From Dendrocalamus latiflorus (Eukaryota > Streptophyta > Magnoliopsida > Poales > Poaceae): a stretch of DNA of 64,000 bases. The stretch is taken from positions 2,472,871 through 2,536,870 of the forward strand of contig CM029666.1 in the NCBI GenBank assembly GCA_017311315.1, written 5' to 3'. Shown in pieces: positions 10,771-22,385 of this stretch; positions within the stretch are counted from its first letter, which is position 1; each line of letters opens with the position of its first letter. The notes under the pieces are model-generated. The model was not told the origin of the DNA. It saw only the letters and a program-made list of their open reading frames with translations, and did no database searches. The position numbers and the translations under genes are program-made.

Positions 10771-10935
10771 CGTTTCTGTACTTTATCTTTGTGTCGCTGG
10801 AACGCTGGTACATATGTCGGATTTTCTCAGTTAATGTCCTGGATTAATTGATGCGATCGTGCTGTTTGCATGGATGCATAAAAAGGTTGCCTGGGCTGCA
10901 TGCAGCCTAATTGTATATGTTGGGGAAGACGAGTG

Positions 10936-11127
10936 TATAAAAGGGGTGGCTGCCGGCGTCGAGCTACGCGTTCCTCACCATCAAGGCCCCGGTGGCTGGC
11001 TTGAGATCCGTAGCCTTGGAGGCCGCGGTGTGGATGCTCTCCACGCTGCTCACCGCCGTGTTCTAATTCTTACAAGGTCGACGTCATGACTGTGTCCATG
11101 GCCTTCGAGGCCGTGGCTCCTTTTGGC
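10936..11127 (+). pseudogene. Relic of an unidentified small hydrophobic gene
   Basis: TATAAAAGG at 10936-10944 is followed by a 38-codon open stretch (10950-11066) without ATG. It reads 'SSYAFLTIKAPVAGL' and 'EAAVWMLSTLLTAVF' before TAA. A second fragment in the same direction (11068-11127, ending 'EAVAPFGSA') follows. Related remains occur near 4625-4740, and the first 40 bp recur near 35690. There is no start codon and several breaks, so I treat it as a decayed gene. I do not recognise the family. Confidence 0.35.
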
Positions 11128-11179
11128 TCTGCTTAGTGCACCGCCATGCATGTTGTCCTGCAAGGCTGCAAGCTCGGCA

Positions 11180-12364
11180 TGGTGGAGCAGATCCGGCGGC
11201 TTCACCGGCTCCGTCGCCCTCCTCCTCTCCATCTTTTGCTGGCGCGGCCGCTCTCTCCCTCCCTTTTGCTCTCCGTCGTTTGACGCGGTGGGTTCCCGCC
11301 GTCGGTCCGGCTTTCCCTCGCGGGCGGCGGTCCTCGTTGGCTTGAGAAGTTCGCTCTGGCTCGGCGCGCGTATTGCGGCTGTGTGGTGCCGTGCGCGTAT
11401 CACTTACGGTGGGATGATTTTGTAACATCATGATTTTTTCAGTGTCTTTTAGAGTTTTTAAATTAAAGTAACTATTTGGATTTTTTAAATTAATTAAAAT
11501 TTAATTTGAATTTTTGGTGTACGTATCACGTACGGTGTGATGATTTCTTTTTTTTCTTTTTAAGACGTATGGCGGGATAAATGAGGTGAGCACTGTAGCA
11601 CTGGGAGCGCCGCGTTACCACCGGAGCAGTTGATGCGTGGTGAGGAACGACGCCGCCGGCCATGTGGCTTAGTCGGTGCTGCATGCACGGACAACACAAA
11701 CAAATATAAAAAAATCGATAAAAAATGAAAAAACCAAAAAAAATTAGAAAAAAATGAAATTTATGAATAATAAAAAATAAATCAAAAACTAAAATCTCAA
11801 GTCGAAATGAGCGGGACGGTAATTGAAGATGGATGCATAAAAAGGTTGCAAGCTCATGCTTGATAGTTACGCGTCCGTGCGAGGCACTGAAGTTTTGGAG
11901 TCCAACTAAGGAGAACGGGAGCGTGAGTAATGCGGGTTATGACATGTATAATGTAAGATGTTTATATACGAATGGTTAAAGTAAGAATAAAGACACATCA
12001 AGCATCTATGCAAAATTTATTTTCTCTAATGCAAGCATATCTTCTGCGGATACTTAGATACTATATTATCTATTAATTAGATATAGTTATACACATAAGC
12101 ACATAAGCAACTACTAAGAACCGATGTTTATTTAAGCATCCATACTTGAAAATAAGTATCTTATCTGTTCTATATGATAAAAAAATAGTTTGTATTTACT
12201 AAGCATCTTTCTGAGCGATTGTACATGCTCTTAGAGTCGACGAAAAATGTTAGGTACGTGCGTATATATATATAGGTGAGGTGCATATATATAGGTGAGC
12301 TGCATCGTTGCTCCGCCAATTGTTAGGTACGTGCGTCGACGAAAAATATCAGGTACGTTGATGC
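11180..12364. other. Intergenic DNA with duplicated gene-flank pieces
   Basis: The first 250 bp are GC-rich with no convincing protein. Positions 11605-11690 ('agttgatgcgtggtgaggaa' and following) match 37265-37350. Positions 11700-11800 belong to the dispersed AT-rich repeat. Positions 11885-11975 match 5225-5325, immediately before the (TA)n tract. The phrase 'gtcgacgaaaaat' with 'aggtacgtgcgt' is repeated at about 12237-12262 and 12322-12355. Confidence 0.5.
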
Positions 12365-12573
12365 TGTTAGCAGAGCAGACTCCTTGCACAATACGTGCAT
12401 GTATCCAGACGTTAGTTCGGATACTGTCCGCCTTTAGGAATCCGTCTAGCGATTGCCTTCCTTTCTTTTTCGGTGTATTCTGAGTCGGTTCCGATCCGAC
12501 CTCTCTCTCTGTACTATATATACGTGGATGACTTAATGCAATCGCTCAAGGCGTTTTCTCCTAATCGCTTTCA
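12365..12573 (+). mobile_element. 209-bp solo LTR
   Basis: It starts TGTTAGCAGAG, ends CTAATCGCTTTCA and is flanked by the 5-bp direct repeat GATGC (12360-12364 and 12574-12578). It holds a TATA-like 'ctatatatacg' and CT-rich sequence as in short copia LTRs. No internal region is nearby. Confidence 0.75.
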
Positions 12574-12641
12574 GATGCGTCGACGGAAACTCATGACTGC
12601 TTTGATACGAAGCTTTGTATACGAAGTTTTGGACTTGAGGT

Positions 12642-12857
12642 TGTGAAAACTAGAAAACAAAAAAGAGATTTGATTGATTGGCTCAATAGCCAACCAGGCT
12701 GCTCAGCCTCATATATATATAGATGACAATAGCCATACCATGAATAGTACATGCCGATATTGAGTTATCTCATTCTATATTTACATCAGGCTTTCTATCT
12801 ATACAAAGATTCTAACTATGGCAGAAATATACTGCCAATAGAGGAGATATGTTAACA
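12642..12857 (-). repeat. 3' LTR of the truncated copia element
   Basis: It is about 216 bp. Its inner end is TGTTAACATATC (minus strand), next to polypurine GAGGGGGGC. The outer end is placed at 12642 by analogy with the 211-bp LTR of the young relative. It contains TATATATA on the minus strand. Confidence 0.75.
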
Positions 12858-12868
12858 GCCCCCCTCAA

Positions 12869-14330
12869 TCATAACCGTACAAGGTTAAGATTGATTCTGA
12901 ACTTCTCCATCAAAGCCTGAGGAAGAGCTTTAGTAAAACCATCCGCTACCTGGTCCTGTGATGAAATAAATCGGATGTCAAGTGTTTTCTGCGCAACCCG
13001 CTCTCGAACAAAATGAAAATCCACTTCAATGTGCTTCGTTCGGGCATGAAAAATCGGATTGGCTGAGAGGTATGTAGCGCCAATATTGTCACACCACAAG
13101 CAAGGAGCTCTTGATTGAAAAATGCCCAGTTCACGCAGAAGTGACTGCAGCCATATAATCTCAGCAGTAGCGTTGGCTAAGGCTTTGTATTCAGCTTCGG
13201 TACTCGATCTGGACACTGTTTGCTGCTTTCTAGCACTCCAGGAGATTAGATTAGGTCCGAAAAACACTGCAAAACCTCCGGTGGATCGTCGATCTTCAGA
13301 TGAACCAGCCCAATCGGCATCCGAAAAAGCACTCACAAGGTCTAAACCAGACTTCTGAATCTTCAGGCCGACAGTAGAGGTATAACTCAAATATCTGAGT
13401 ATGCGTTTTACTGCTGCCCAATGTTGAGTGGTAGGCTTGTGTAGATACTGGCATACCTTGTTGACAGAGAAAGAGATATCTGGCCTTGTCAACGTAAGGT
13501 ATTGTAGTGCTCCCACAATACTCCTGTAATTTGTTGCCTCCTCTGGCTGCAGGACTTCTCCCATATGAGCTGATAACTTATCTGAAATTGACAAGGGAGT
13601 GGATACAGACTTGAAGTGTTTCATTCCAACACGAGTAAGGAGATCAGAGATATATCTGCCTTGAGACAAAACCAGTCCATCATCTTTCCTGGAAACTTCT
13701 ATGCCCAAGAAGAAATGCAACTCACCGAGATCTTTAAGAGCAAAATCTGCTTGCAGATTCTTCATTAGTGAATGCACTGCAGCAGTGGAAGAACCTGTAA
13801 CAATAATGTCGTCCACATAAATAAGAAAATAGATAATGACACCATTGTTTTGGTAAACAAACAAAGATGCATCTGCTCTTGATGGCTGGAAGCCTAGCCC
13901 TTGCAACTTTGAACTCAATCGAGAAAACCATGCTCGAGGTGCCTGCTTTAATCCATATAATGCCTTGTCCAACCGACAAACATAATGTGGACAATCCTTG
14001 TTTTCATAGCCCGGTGGTTGCTTCATATAGACTTCCTCTTCTAGAATGCCATGGAGAAACGCATTCTGAACATCGAGTTGTCGAGTAATCCATCCACGAG
14101 AGACCGCAATGGACAAAACAAGACGTATAGTAGCGGGCTTAACAACAGGACTAAAGGTGTCCTCATAATCGATGCCATATCTTTGTTTGAACCCTTTTGC
14201 CACTAACCTCGCTTTGTATCTGTCAACCGAGCCATCAGCTTTTCTTTTTACTTTGTATACCCATTTACATTCAATGAGATTCTTGCCAGGAGTATAAGGA
14301 ACCAGGCGCCATTTACCTGACTGTCCCATC
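12869..14330 (-). pseudogene. pol: copia reverse transcriptase and RNase H
   Basis: In transcription order, the frame resumes at 'KWRLVPYTPGKNLIECKWVY' and runs through the copia RT (RVT_2) fingers and palm, with the catalytic YVDDIIV intact. It then covers 'LTRPDISFSVNKVCQYLHKP' and RNase H, with 'SDADWAGS', 'SSTEAEYKAL' and the C-terminal 'RTKHIEVDFHFVRERV', and stops at 12869. The RT-RH part is uninterrupted. Compared with the relative at 57.9 kb, about 40 codons upstream of the RT have been deleted at about 14313-14330, and this deletion also shifts the frame relative to integrase. The pol polyprotein can therefore no longer be made as one chain. Confidence 0.9.
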
Positions 14331-16068
14331 TTTGAACTCTTTTGGTTGACGGATGTTGTTTTGGAGTCGAGTGACAGGTCTTCTTGGTGCTGGAGTATTT
14401 TGAGCTGAAGAACCAGACACATCCGAAGAGCTTGAGACAGCACCATCAGATGAGGTTGCACCAGCGCCTACTGATGCAGAGGTTACCTCTTCATTCTGCA
14501 CCAGAAACATATCTGACGTTCCAGGTTGATCCTGTTCAGGCTGAGAGGACACATTAGATGCTTCAGGAAATTTTTGCACATTAGTCAATTGGTCAACTGA
14601 GGTATGAGGGAGTATGACAATATCTTCCGAATTTGATTTAGTAGGAGTGGACTGATTTTTGGAGAAAGGGAAAACACCCTCATCGAACACCACATCTCTA
14701 GAGACATACACTCTACCGGTGGAGATGTGAAGACATTTGTAGCCTTTGTGAAGACTGATGTATCCGAGAAAAACACATTGTTTGGATCGAAAATCCAATT
14801 TGTGAGCATTGTAAGGGCGAAGGTTAGGCCAACATGCGCATCCAAAGGTTCGAAGAAAGGAGTAGTCTGGGGAAGTGCCAAAAAGTTTCTTAATTGGAGT
14901 CAAACCTTGAAGGACTGGTGTTGGAATGCGATTGATAAGAAAAGTGGAAGTTAAGAAAGCTTCATCCCAAAATCTCAAGGGCATGTGCGCATGAGCCAAC
15001 AAAGCTAAGCCTAATTCAACAATGTGGCGATGTTTTCGTTCAGCACAACCATTTTGTTGGTGCGTATGAGGACAAGAAACCCGATGTGAAATTCCTAGTT
15101 GTCCAAAGAAAGAATTCAATCTTTGATACTCCCCCCAGTCTGTTTGGACAGAGATTATTTTCTTGCTCGAAAGACGTTCAACATGATTCTGGAATTGAGA
15201 GAATATGCCAAAGACATCTGATTTATTCTTTATTAAGTAGATCCAAGTAAATCTACTAAAAGCATCAACAAAGCTCACATAGTATTTGTATCCACTTACA
15301 GAAGCAGGGGCAGGTCCCCAAACATCGGAATGGATGAGTTCTAGAGGGGTGGACACAATTCTATTTGAGCGAGCAAAAGGGAGTTGACGACTTTTTGCCT
15401 GTTGGCAGGCATCACACACCGAGACTTCTTTGGACAACCTAGAACAGGGAAGTTTATTCTCCTTAATGACTTGCTGAACACATGAAAAAGAAGGATGCCC
15501 CAAACGGTTGTGCCGCTCCTTCTGTGTCGGCCTGGAGGTAGCCAGCATTTGCTTGGAGGAGATGCAGGCTTGGGAGGACTGAAGACCGACAACAGACTGA
15601 AGAGGGTACATGCCTTGCTCACATCTGCCTTGCAGCAGAATTTTCCCCGTGGACTGATCCTTGAGAGAAAAATGGTTAGGATAAAACTCAAGAAAGGCAT
15701 TATTATCTGAGGTAAGTCGATGAACAGAAAGGAGATTCTTAGCAGCTTGAGGGACATGAAGGATGTTTTTCAGGTGTATGGTTCTACTGGAAGTAGGGAT
15801 TATGGATTGACCAATGTGACTAATATGCATATCTGAGCCACTAGCTGTGTGCACCTGATCATTTCCTTGATATTTTTCACGCATGGTGAGTCTGTCAAGG
15901 TCATTAGTAATGTGGTCTGAAGCTCCCGTATCTGCATACCAGTTTGTGTCGACATTATAGAAACCACAAGTGCCACCAGAACCAGTATTTGCCATTGCTG
16001 CTATACGAGGTTCCTCACTTTGATAAGCATGATCAAAACGATAATAGCACTTGAAGAGTTCAAGTTTT
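14313..16068 (-). pseudogene. pol: copia protease and integrase
   Basis: Homology begins with the tail of the Gag zinc knuckle (KCYYRFDHAYQ), then the aspartic protease motif WYADTGASDH and the integrase HHCC region ('RLGHPS' to 'CDACQQAKS'). The core acidic residues are in HSDVWGP, QTDWGEY and NGCAERKH, so all three are present. One glycine codon is lost after the second Asp compared with the relative at 60.5 kb. A variable serine- and proline-rich stretch follows. The frame ends at 14313, where a deletion joins it out of frame to the RT. Confidence 0.88.
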
Positions 16069-16072
16069 CAAC

Positions 16073-16649
16073 ACAAATCACAATCAAGAAAGTACATGAA
16101 ATCATACAGAATGTAGCGTAATAAAGAAACATCAAGTACATCAAATCTTATATGAAAATTTGCTCACTATCTTATACAGCTAGTCAACCGTTTCCTCATC
16201 AATAGTAGGATAAGAATCAGAACATACAAAAACAGCATAAAAATAAAATAAAATATGCATATAGATAAATTCAAAAAGCATGAAAATTACATTTGAAATA
16301 AACTAACTTACCACTTGTACGAGAAAGTTGTCTTGCTCCTATTCATTTTATAATTTATATCCTTAAACCTTAATAGTTAGTTTCTAACTAGTAAATATAA
16401 AACATTGAATATATGTTATTTTGCCAGATGTGCTGATCATTCATACTAATTTCGAAGCATAAAAATAAATTCTACTAAAATACTAAATATATTTCCGACC
16501 GACTGTTTCCTGCTCCGCTGCTCGCAATTAATCACGCATTCACGCTGCTCAGAGCTCAGTTCTTATCAGTCTCGTCTCGTCTTTCTCTTGAGAGGCGAGA
16601 GCTCAGAGCTCCGCTGCTCTCAGACTTGTCTCACTCTTGAGAGGCGAGA
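16073..16649. other. AT-rich flank with repeated CT/GA motif
   Basis: I see no gene. Positions 16500-16650 carry two copies of CTCTTGAGAGGCGAGAGCTC, about 45 bp apart. The second abuts the solo LTR that follows. Confidence 0.5.
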
Positions 16650-16654
16650 GCTCT

Positions 16655-19600
16655 TGTAACGCCCCCGTTTCCAGGGGCGCGTACGGACACGGCATTCCGC
16701 AACTATTCACGCATGAACAGTCATGGAGTGTCGCGTAAGAGTATACCATTGCATGCTTACAACAAAAATCCAGTATATATTTCACATATGGACTAACATC
16801 CAGTTTTGACAGCGGGGCGTGCAAGCCCAAAGTATAATTACATTACAAAAGCTCCAAGATCCGCTTGAGCGCGGCGAAGACCTAAAGCCACGGATCCTTG
16901 TCGAAGAAGAGATCCTCTGGGATATCCTCGACGGGGAGACCTTTCTTAACAGGAAATCTTGAATTGCCTTCTTTTCTTCTGGTATCTGTGAAGTTTTGCA
17001 AGTCTGAGTACTCCAACCCCGTACTCAACAATTCACAAGGGAAATCCTAACTTACTACTTGCACGGATCAACAAAGGAAGGGAGTATACTTGGTTTATTA
17101 ACTTTCAGTGGATGCAGTTTTATTTGCAAACATTTTGATAAAACGGACCCAAAACTACTCCTTAAGATCTCAGGGGTTTTCATGAAAAGTTAATTAACCA
17201 ACTGGATAAGTTAAAGCATGTACAAATCTACTTAAGCTTTGCTGCTGGAATCACCCAAGTGACACAACTCCAATAACCGGGAGCACGGCGTATTCGAATA
17301 CCATTTATTTGACTCTGCAGAGTTTGCTCAGCTTTACCCACACGATCCCTTAACTCCCGCGACAGAGTTAAGAAAGCCAGGTCGTTTCACTGCTCAACTC
17401 TTTATATAGACTCTACCCGGTAGAATCCACTCGGGTCTGGCTCACACACACACACACAAACGTCCGCTTCGAGTGAACTCTACCGTTGTTAGGTACCCGC
17501 AGCACGGCCTGCCTAACCTTGTTACCCAAACACCTACTCCACAATACCTGTAGAGTTTCAATCGAGTTGAACAGCTACTAAACCAGTGTTGACAAGTCAA
17601 CTCCTGTGGTTGAGCGGTTACCATATCATTTGCTCAGCGTAAGGGTCTGGTCCTTATATTTTTTCCCCAGGGGCCCGCAACCCCTGCCAGGTCCGCGACC
17701 TGCAACCTAGGGTAAGAGGCGGGCGAAAACCGTCTTGCGGCGCACCACAGCTCCCCTTACCCTATCCTGCGCATGCCGACAATCTCCGCCCTAGGGCACG
17801 GTGTCCCATACCACCCTGCCCTAGGGTCGGGTTTTCCAAATTCTATTGGCCCGCAGCCACAACCTTATTAGTGTAAAGACTTTGAGTGATAATAATAATC
17901 TACGCTTATCTAGATTAACAGATAATTATTTATAGGGTTACAAAGGCATGGCTACAAGTTTAACATGGTATTTGTCGATGGTAGGATTAACTACATATCA
18001 TGGCATTCTAAACATTTTATTTTATTTTGAACTAACCTTTCAGAACTAGCTTAATGCAAATAGCATAATAACATAATTTAAATAGCATGGGATTTCAACA
18101 TGGTCAAGGACTTGTGACTTGCCGTGAATCTGGACGATCTTGGCGAGCTCGAACGTAAAAGCTTCTGGATCCTGGGACTGCTCTTGAGTTTCCGGGAGCT
18201 CCGACACTAGCGCAAACACGTAAAATAAATAAGCCCGGTTTGAGCCTAATCAAGCGAGGAAAATAATCTATTAAAAAGGAGTAAAATGCATAAATCTCCA
18301 AATAGGAAATTTTAGGAATTTATCTGGGATGAATTTGGAGAAATGGAGGTCAAAAATGGGTTCAGGACATTATTTGGAGCAAAGTGGTGAAATTTGGGAA
18401 TTTTTGGGTTTTTCTGTGATTTTCTAAGATTTATTTGGATTTTTCTGGAATTCAGAAATTGGAAAATCGCTGGAAAATTGGTGTGAACAGTAACGGGCCG
18501 GTCCAATGCAACAGTGCAGCCTGGCCGGGAAACGGCCCGCGCGGCCGGCGTCCGGCGTGGCCCACGGGCGCTCAGAGAGGCGAGGCAGGCCGGGGCTTCG
18601 GCCCACGCTCGCGCACGCCCACCTCGCTCGGATGGCCGACGCGCGTCTCGGTTGGGCGGCCCGGATGGGGCGGAGCGAACGGACGGGATGCGGAGCGGGG
18701 AGATCGGACGGCTGCGACGCAAGAGAGGCGGCCGAAGCGGCGTGGCTCGATCGGACGGACGCGGGGAGAGGAGTTTATGAAGATCCAACGGCGGTGGCTA
18801 GGCGACAACTGACGACCGGTGTTAAACGGTGACGAGAGGAACGGGCGGAGGAGATGGGGCCACGTCCCCCTCTTCGTCTACCTCTCGTCGGGGCTCGCGA
18901 CAGAGGGGCAGAGCGGCGGAGCGGCTGCGCTCCGGCGACGGCAATGGCCCTCGGTGGCCGGGGAAGGTTCCACCAGGTGCGTCTCAACACGGGGAACTAA
19001 ATTTGGGGCTTTGGAAGGGGAGGGAACCAAGGGAGGGGGCAGGAAGCAGAGAGAGGAGGCTCGGCTTCCCGGCGGAGGAGGGGGGTCACCGGGGCCGGAT
19101 GGGCCAAATTGGTGGCGGCCACACGATCAGGGGGTCCTGGGGCTCACATCGGCGGTGGTGGCGGTAGCTGGGGGGCCTCCTGGAGTGCTGGCCACGGGAG
19201 GGGTGCGGTGGCCGGAGGGGAGCTTCGACGCCGGGGCTCCTCGGGGTTCCTCCTGGCCAGGCAAGTGAACACACGTGATCAGGAAGTAGTAGAGGAGCTC
19301 CGGGCTAAAGCAATCGAAGAATGGGGGAGGGGTGGAGGAGATCAGCTCACGGGCGACGCCGGCGCAGGGGAGAGCGGCGGCGGCGACTGGGGTGATGCGG
19401 CTTTAATTGGCATCTCAGGGAGGCTTTGGGGAATGGTGGAAGGCGATTGAGGGTGATGGAGGAGCTCGGGAAGCGAAGGGGAAGGAAGGGAAAGTGAGGA
19501 GGCCGTGGCGGGGCTTTATACCCGAGCGGAGGGAGTTTCGTGGGGGAGGAGGCACGGGCGGTCACGGCAGTCAATTGGGTGGACTGGGCGACGACTGGCT

Positions 19601-20080
19601 TGCGGGGGAGAGGGAAGGGAAGGGAGAGGCTGGCCGGTGGGGTTGAGCGGGCGGCGACGCATGGCGCGGGAGGCGGTGCTGGCGTCGACCGGTGGCGTCA
19701 GTATGGCGAAGGCGGGGCGAAACCGCGGGCGCGAGTCCGGGCGCAACTCGGTCGTCCCACGTGCGGCGTGTGCGCGAAGAGGAAGGCGGGGAGGGAGGAA
19801 GACGCGATCGGGAGAGGAGAGCGGGGACGGCGTCTGGGAAGGAGGGAGGCGGGGAGGGGAGCGGCGCCAACGGGGAGGAGGGGAAAGGGGAAACGAGGGA
19901 GGCGTCGGGGAGAGGGAGAAAGCGGGGAATGGCGAGGCGCCAAAGGAAGAGGGAGGTGCCTGGCCGAAAAGGGAAAGCGGCAGCTGGGGTGACTTTCCTA
20001 AAAGGGAAAGTTCCCGAAAAACACTCAAAAATCCAGCAAAAATTAAGGAAAATTTTGGTTTGAAAATTTGGGGCTTTTCA
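16655..20080. mobile_element. 3.4-kb solo LTR
   Basis: It begins TGTAACGCCCCCG, ends GGGGCTTTTCA and is flanked by GCTCT on both sides (16650-16654, 20081-20085). No gag or pol is inside. It shares several landmarks, in order, with the 5.4-kb LTR at 50303-55723: 'gactctgcagagttt' then 'tttacccaca', the '...ccccgtactcaac' type segment, and a terminal GC-rich third. The GC-rich 18.5-20.0 kb part opens many overlapping Arg/Gly/Pro-rich frames on both strands. These have no recognisable domains and I do not call them genes. Confidence 0.8.
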
Positions 20081-20085
20081 GCTCT

Positions 20086-20720
20086 TTTCTCACCGTCGCC
20101 GAGTCGTCGTCCGTCAGCGCAACTTCTTGGATCCGCCACTGCTCGCCATGCTGGCTCTCTGCTCGGCTGCAGTTCCACGAGGGCGAGGCCGGAGGGCGGA
20201 GCCACGGAGGCGCGGTCACGCAGGTCCACAAGGGGCGGCGGGCGATGGACCGCGGCGTCGTTGACGCTGCGGCTGCGTGATGAGGGCAAGGGCAGAGGCC
20301 GGAGGGCGGAGCCGTGGAGGCTGGAGGGTGACGGCTAGCGGCGTAGGCGAGGCGGCAGCCGACGGTGGGGGCACGCGTATCCGCGCAGGTCTACAAGGGG
20401 CGGCGGGCGGCGGGCGGCGGACCGCGGCGTCGCCGACGATGCGGCTGCGTGACGAGGGCGAGGGCGGAGGTCGGAGGCCGGAGAGCGGAGCCGTGGAGGC
20501 ACAGCCGTGGAGGCCGGAGGGCGGTGGCTAGCGGCGTAGGCGAGGCTGCTCCCGACGGTGGGGGCATGCGCAGCTGCACAGGCAGCGGCCGGATCGCTGG
20601 ATCGAGGACCGGGCAGCTGGTGGCTGCCTCAGAGAGTCAGATCTGATTTGGACGGATTTGGGCGGCTGGGGTTGGGGATTAGGGTTTTTTTCATTTGATC
20701 TTGGTGAATGTCTCATGGAT
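20086..20720. repeat. GC-rich tandem repeat, about 190-bp unit
   Basis: Units containing 'gtctacaaggggcggcgggc', 'accgcggcgtcg', 'atgcggctgcgtga', 'gagggcggagccgtggaggc' and 'gctagcggcgtaggcgaggc' recur near 20220-20370, 20388-20545 and partly to 20600. Open frames on both strands reflect composition. The block may be part of an unidentified element. Confidence 0.6.
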
Positions 20721-21320
20721 GCACTGTTGAGTTGGATGGGCTGTGGACTGCTACTTTGGTGGGCCGACTTGTTGTTTGGGCTGCCGGGCTAATAGATTTT
20801 AAGGCCTCGGGCGGAGTTGCTATAGCAAATATATTGCTGAGTCGTATATACTAAAAGACGTAGTACTAGTAGTATTGCTGGGCCTCAGGCTATAGCCGAT
20901 CTAGCCCGAGGCCCGGTTCCGCCCCTGGTGGCAGCCATGCACGTACGGCGCCCGCGTTACCACCGGAGCAGCGGTTCGCCGCGCACGGGCTGTAGTATTT
21001 CAAGTTTATTTAGGTAGTATAATTACATTTAGAAGTAAAAGATATTATATATGTGTGTGTACGGCCAGAGTGATTAAACACACGTCCATGCATACACATG
21101 CAATAATGAGATTGAAACAAGTTAAGCTGTACGCATGCACGACACAAACTGATTATCAAATGATTCAAATACAAACCAGCAACATGATACAAGTACACGG
21201 CACATGCATGCATGAACGCAGGTGTACAGCACATTCGACTAAGCGACCCTTAACTAATACACACGATGACACGACCAAACAGATTAATAGGAAACATGCA
21301 AGTAGATAGTATTTATTTGC
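20721..21320. other. Intergenic DNA leading to C-type gene 1
   Basis: No gene. Positions 20940-21000 ('cacgtacggcgcccgcgtta') match 37240-37260 and 11605-11630. Positions 21055-21320 match 37365-37650, the shared 3' flank of the C-type genes. Confidence 0.6.
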
Positions 21321-21415
21321 TATCAGCTCAGCTGATGGAGGAGCTTAGCACGATTATTACTTCACATCCAAGATCAGGGACCACGCATGCATGCATGGTC
21401 TCGATCGGGCGCAAC

Positions 21416-21694
21416 TTACCAGAGCAGCGAAGCCACCGAGAGGTCGACGGAGACAAGGAGCGGCGCGACGGACGCGTAGATGAACTTCTTGCCAGCGGCA
21501 TGGCGGCCGGGGACGTCGTCGGCCACCCAGACGGCGGCGCACACCTCGGCCACCCCTGCAAGGAAGGACCCCGAGAGGGCGAGGAGATAGGCGTCCTTGT
21601 GGAACCCTGGCGGCGGCTCGGACACGGCCAACGTGATGGCCGTGGAGGCCGTGGCGAGGCCGACTCCCCCCAGCGCCACCGGGACCTTCACCAT
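21416..21694 (-). CDS. C-type small three-helix membrane protein, copy 1
   Basis: This is an intact 92-residue frame on the minus strand, starting at the ATG complementary to 21692-21694. It opens directly with MVKVPVALGGVG, so it lacks the ~17-residue acidic N-terminus of the A type but otherwise matches it closely. Helices lie at about residues 4-24, 34-57 and 71-92, with a PPPGFHKDAY loop and a GRHAAGKK loop, ending SLLW. The third helix contains an Asp (VSVDLSV) where the other copies have Gly, an unusual charge in a membrane segment. The stop codon is TAA. It is the reverse-oriented member of module 1. I infer integral membrane localisation; the function is unknown. Confidence 0.8.
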   Translation of the reverse strand: MVKVPVALGGVGLATASTAITLAVSEPPPGFHKDAYLLALSGSFLAGVAEVCAAVWVADDVPGRHAAGKKFIYASVAPLLVSVDLSVASLLW

Positions 21695-21820
21695 CTTGAA
21701 TTTGTGACCTTTTCGGCTTAAAATCGAGCGAGGAGGTGGTGGTGCACTGCAGTGCAGGGAGTAGAATGAATTAAGTTTTGCGACACAGGCAGACGGGACG
21801 GCGGGGCGAGGGCTGCACTG

Positions 21821-21828
21821 CATATATA
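21821..21828 (-). promoter_or_regulatory. TATA box of C-type gene 1
   Basis: TATATATG on the minus strand, about 130 bp upstream of the ATG. It is not the same box as in C2 (TATAAATA), but lies at a similar distance. Confidence 0.55.
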
Positions 21829-21829
21829 C

Positions 21830-22124
21830 CTTGATAGCCGGACTGCCGGAAGTGCAAGTTTCCTTGGTGAACAATTGGTTCTGTTTTTTATCTGTGACTA
21901 ATAATTTTTAGCTGTGATTAATAAGTTTTATCAGTATTTTTTGGAACGACGATGTAAGGTAGTGATGCTGACGTAAACGATCCAGACGATTTGTCTCGAA
22001 AAACCATTTGAAGAAGCTTGTTGGAGGGCCAGTGGTGGTGGAGGAAACGTACATCTATTAAGTGGATTTACTACATGCTTTGGCTAGGTAGGTACCAACT
22101 GCCGAAGGAGGAAGCTTCCTTCGT
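21830..22124. other. Upstream DNA of C1
   Basis: No gene. From about 22074 it is the left half of a duplicated sequence that reappears at 22703-22795. Confidence 0.5.
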
Positions 22125-22385
22125 GGAAAAATTCTATTGTACCCTGGTGGCACAAAGACGTTTGTATCATGAGCCAACCGACCGTTGACACATTGCATAC
22201 AAGTAATAAAAAAATTATTTTTTACTGTTTTGTATTGTAGCAAATCAATAAAAAAAATAGTTTTTTACTATTTGATACAGTATCAAACAGTAAAAAACTA
22301 ATTTTTTTATTGATTTGCTACAATACAAAACAGTAAAAAATAACTTTTTGTTACTTGTATGCCACATGTTACAAAAGAATTTCTC
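22125..22385. mobile_element. 261-bp fold-back MITE, Mutator-type target duplication
   Basis: It is flanked by TTCCTTCGT on both sides (22116-22124, 22386-22394), the 9-bp duplication typical of Mutator-like elements. The ends are inverted (ggaaaaattctattgta and the complement of tacaaaagaatttctc). The inner 150 bp form a nearly perfect hairpin, with arms of about 80 bp meeting near 22280. The empty site survives at 22703-22795, where 'gaggaagcttcgtgagccct' is uninterrupted. There is no coding capacity. The hairpin could yield small RNAs if transcribed. Confidence 0.85.

Larger units (their letters stand above)
7290..10960. repeat. Segmental duplication, module 1 (matches 33.1-35.7 kb)
   Basis: Order and orientation match 33060-35745: 'cattccaaaatgcc', 'gttttgtttgtg', 'ggcttttggcactattcgg' (7703 and 33400), 'acgccgggtaccttg' (8072 and 33772), gene A, the A 3' flank, the B fragment, then 'tgtttgcatggatgcataaa' (10862 and 35634). 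Divergence is moderate, with many small indels, so it is old. From 7240 to 8960 there is no gene. AT-rich dispersed repeats lie at about 7730-7900 and 8200-8440. Confidence 0.8.
12642..16072 (-). mobile_element. Ty1/copia retrotransposon, 5'-truncated and degraded
   Basis: The element reads on the minus strand. Its 3' LTR (12642-12857) follows a polypurine run. Going right come RNase H, RT, integrase and protease, then sequence homology stops at about 16072 inside the Gag zinc-knuckle region. Gag proper, the primer-binding site and the 5' LTR are missing. It is a relative of the copia element at 57.65-62.53 kb, with similar LTR ends (TGTGA...AACA on the plus strand) and 211/216-bp LTRs. Confidence 0.9.

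Noticed and set aside
18435..20338. Many overlapping frames up to 277 codons at 18.4-20.3 kb
   Set aside because: They lie in the GC-rich third of a solo LTR and its neighbour, on both strands, with low-complexity Gly/Arg or Pro/Ser translations. They are best explained by composition.
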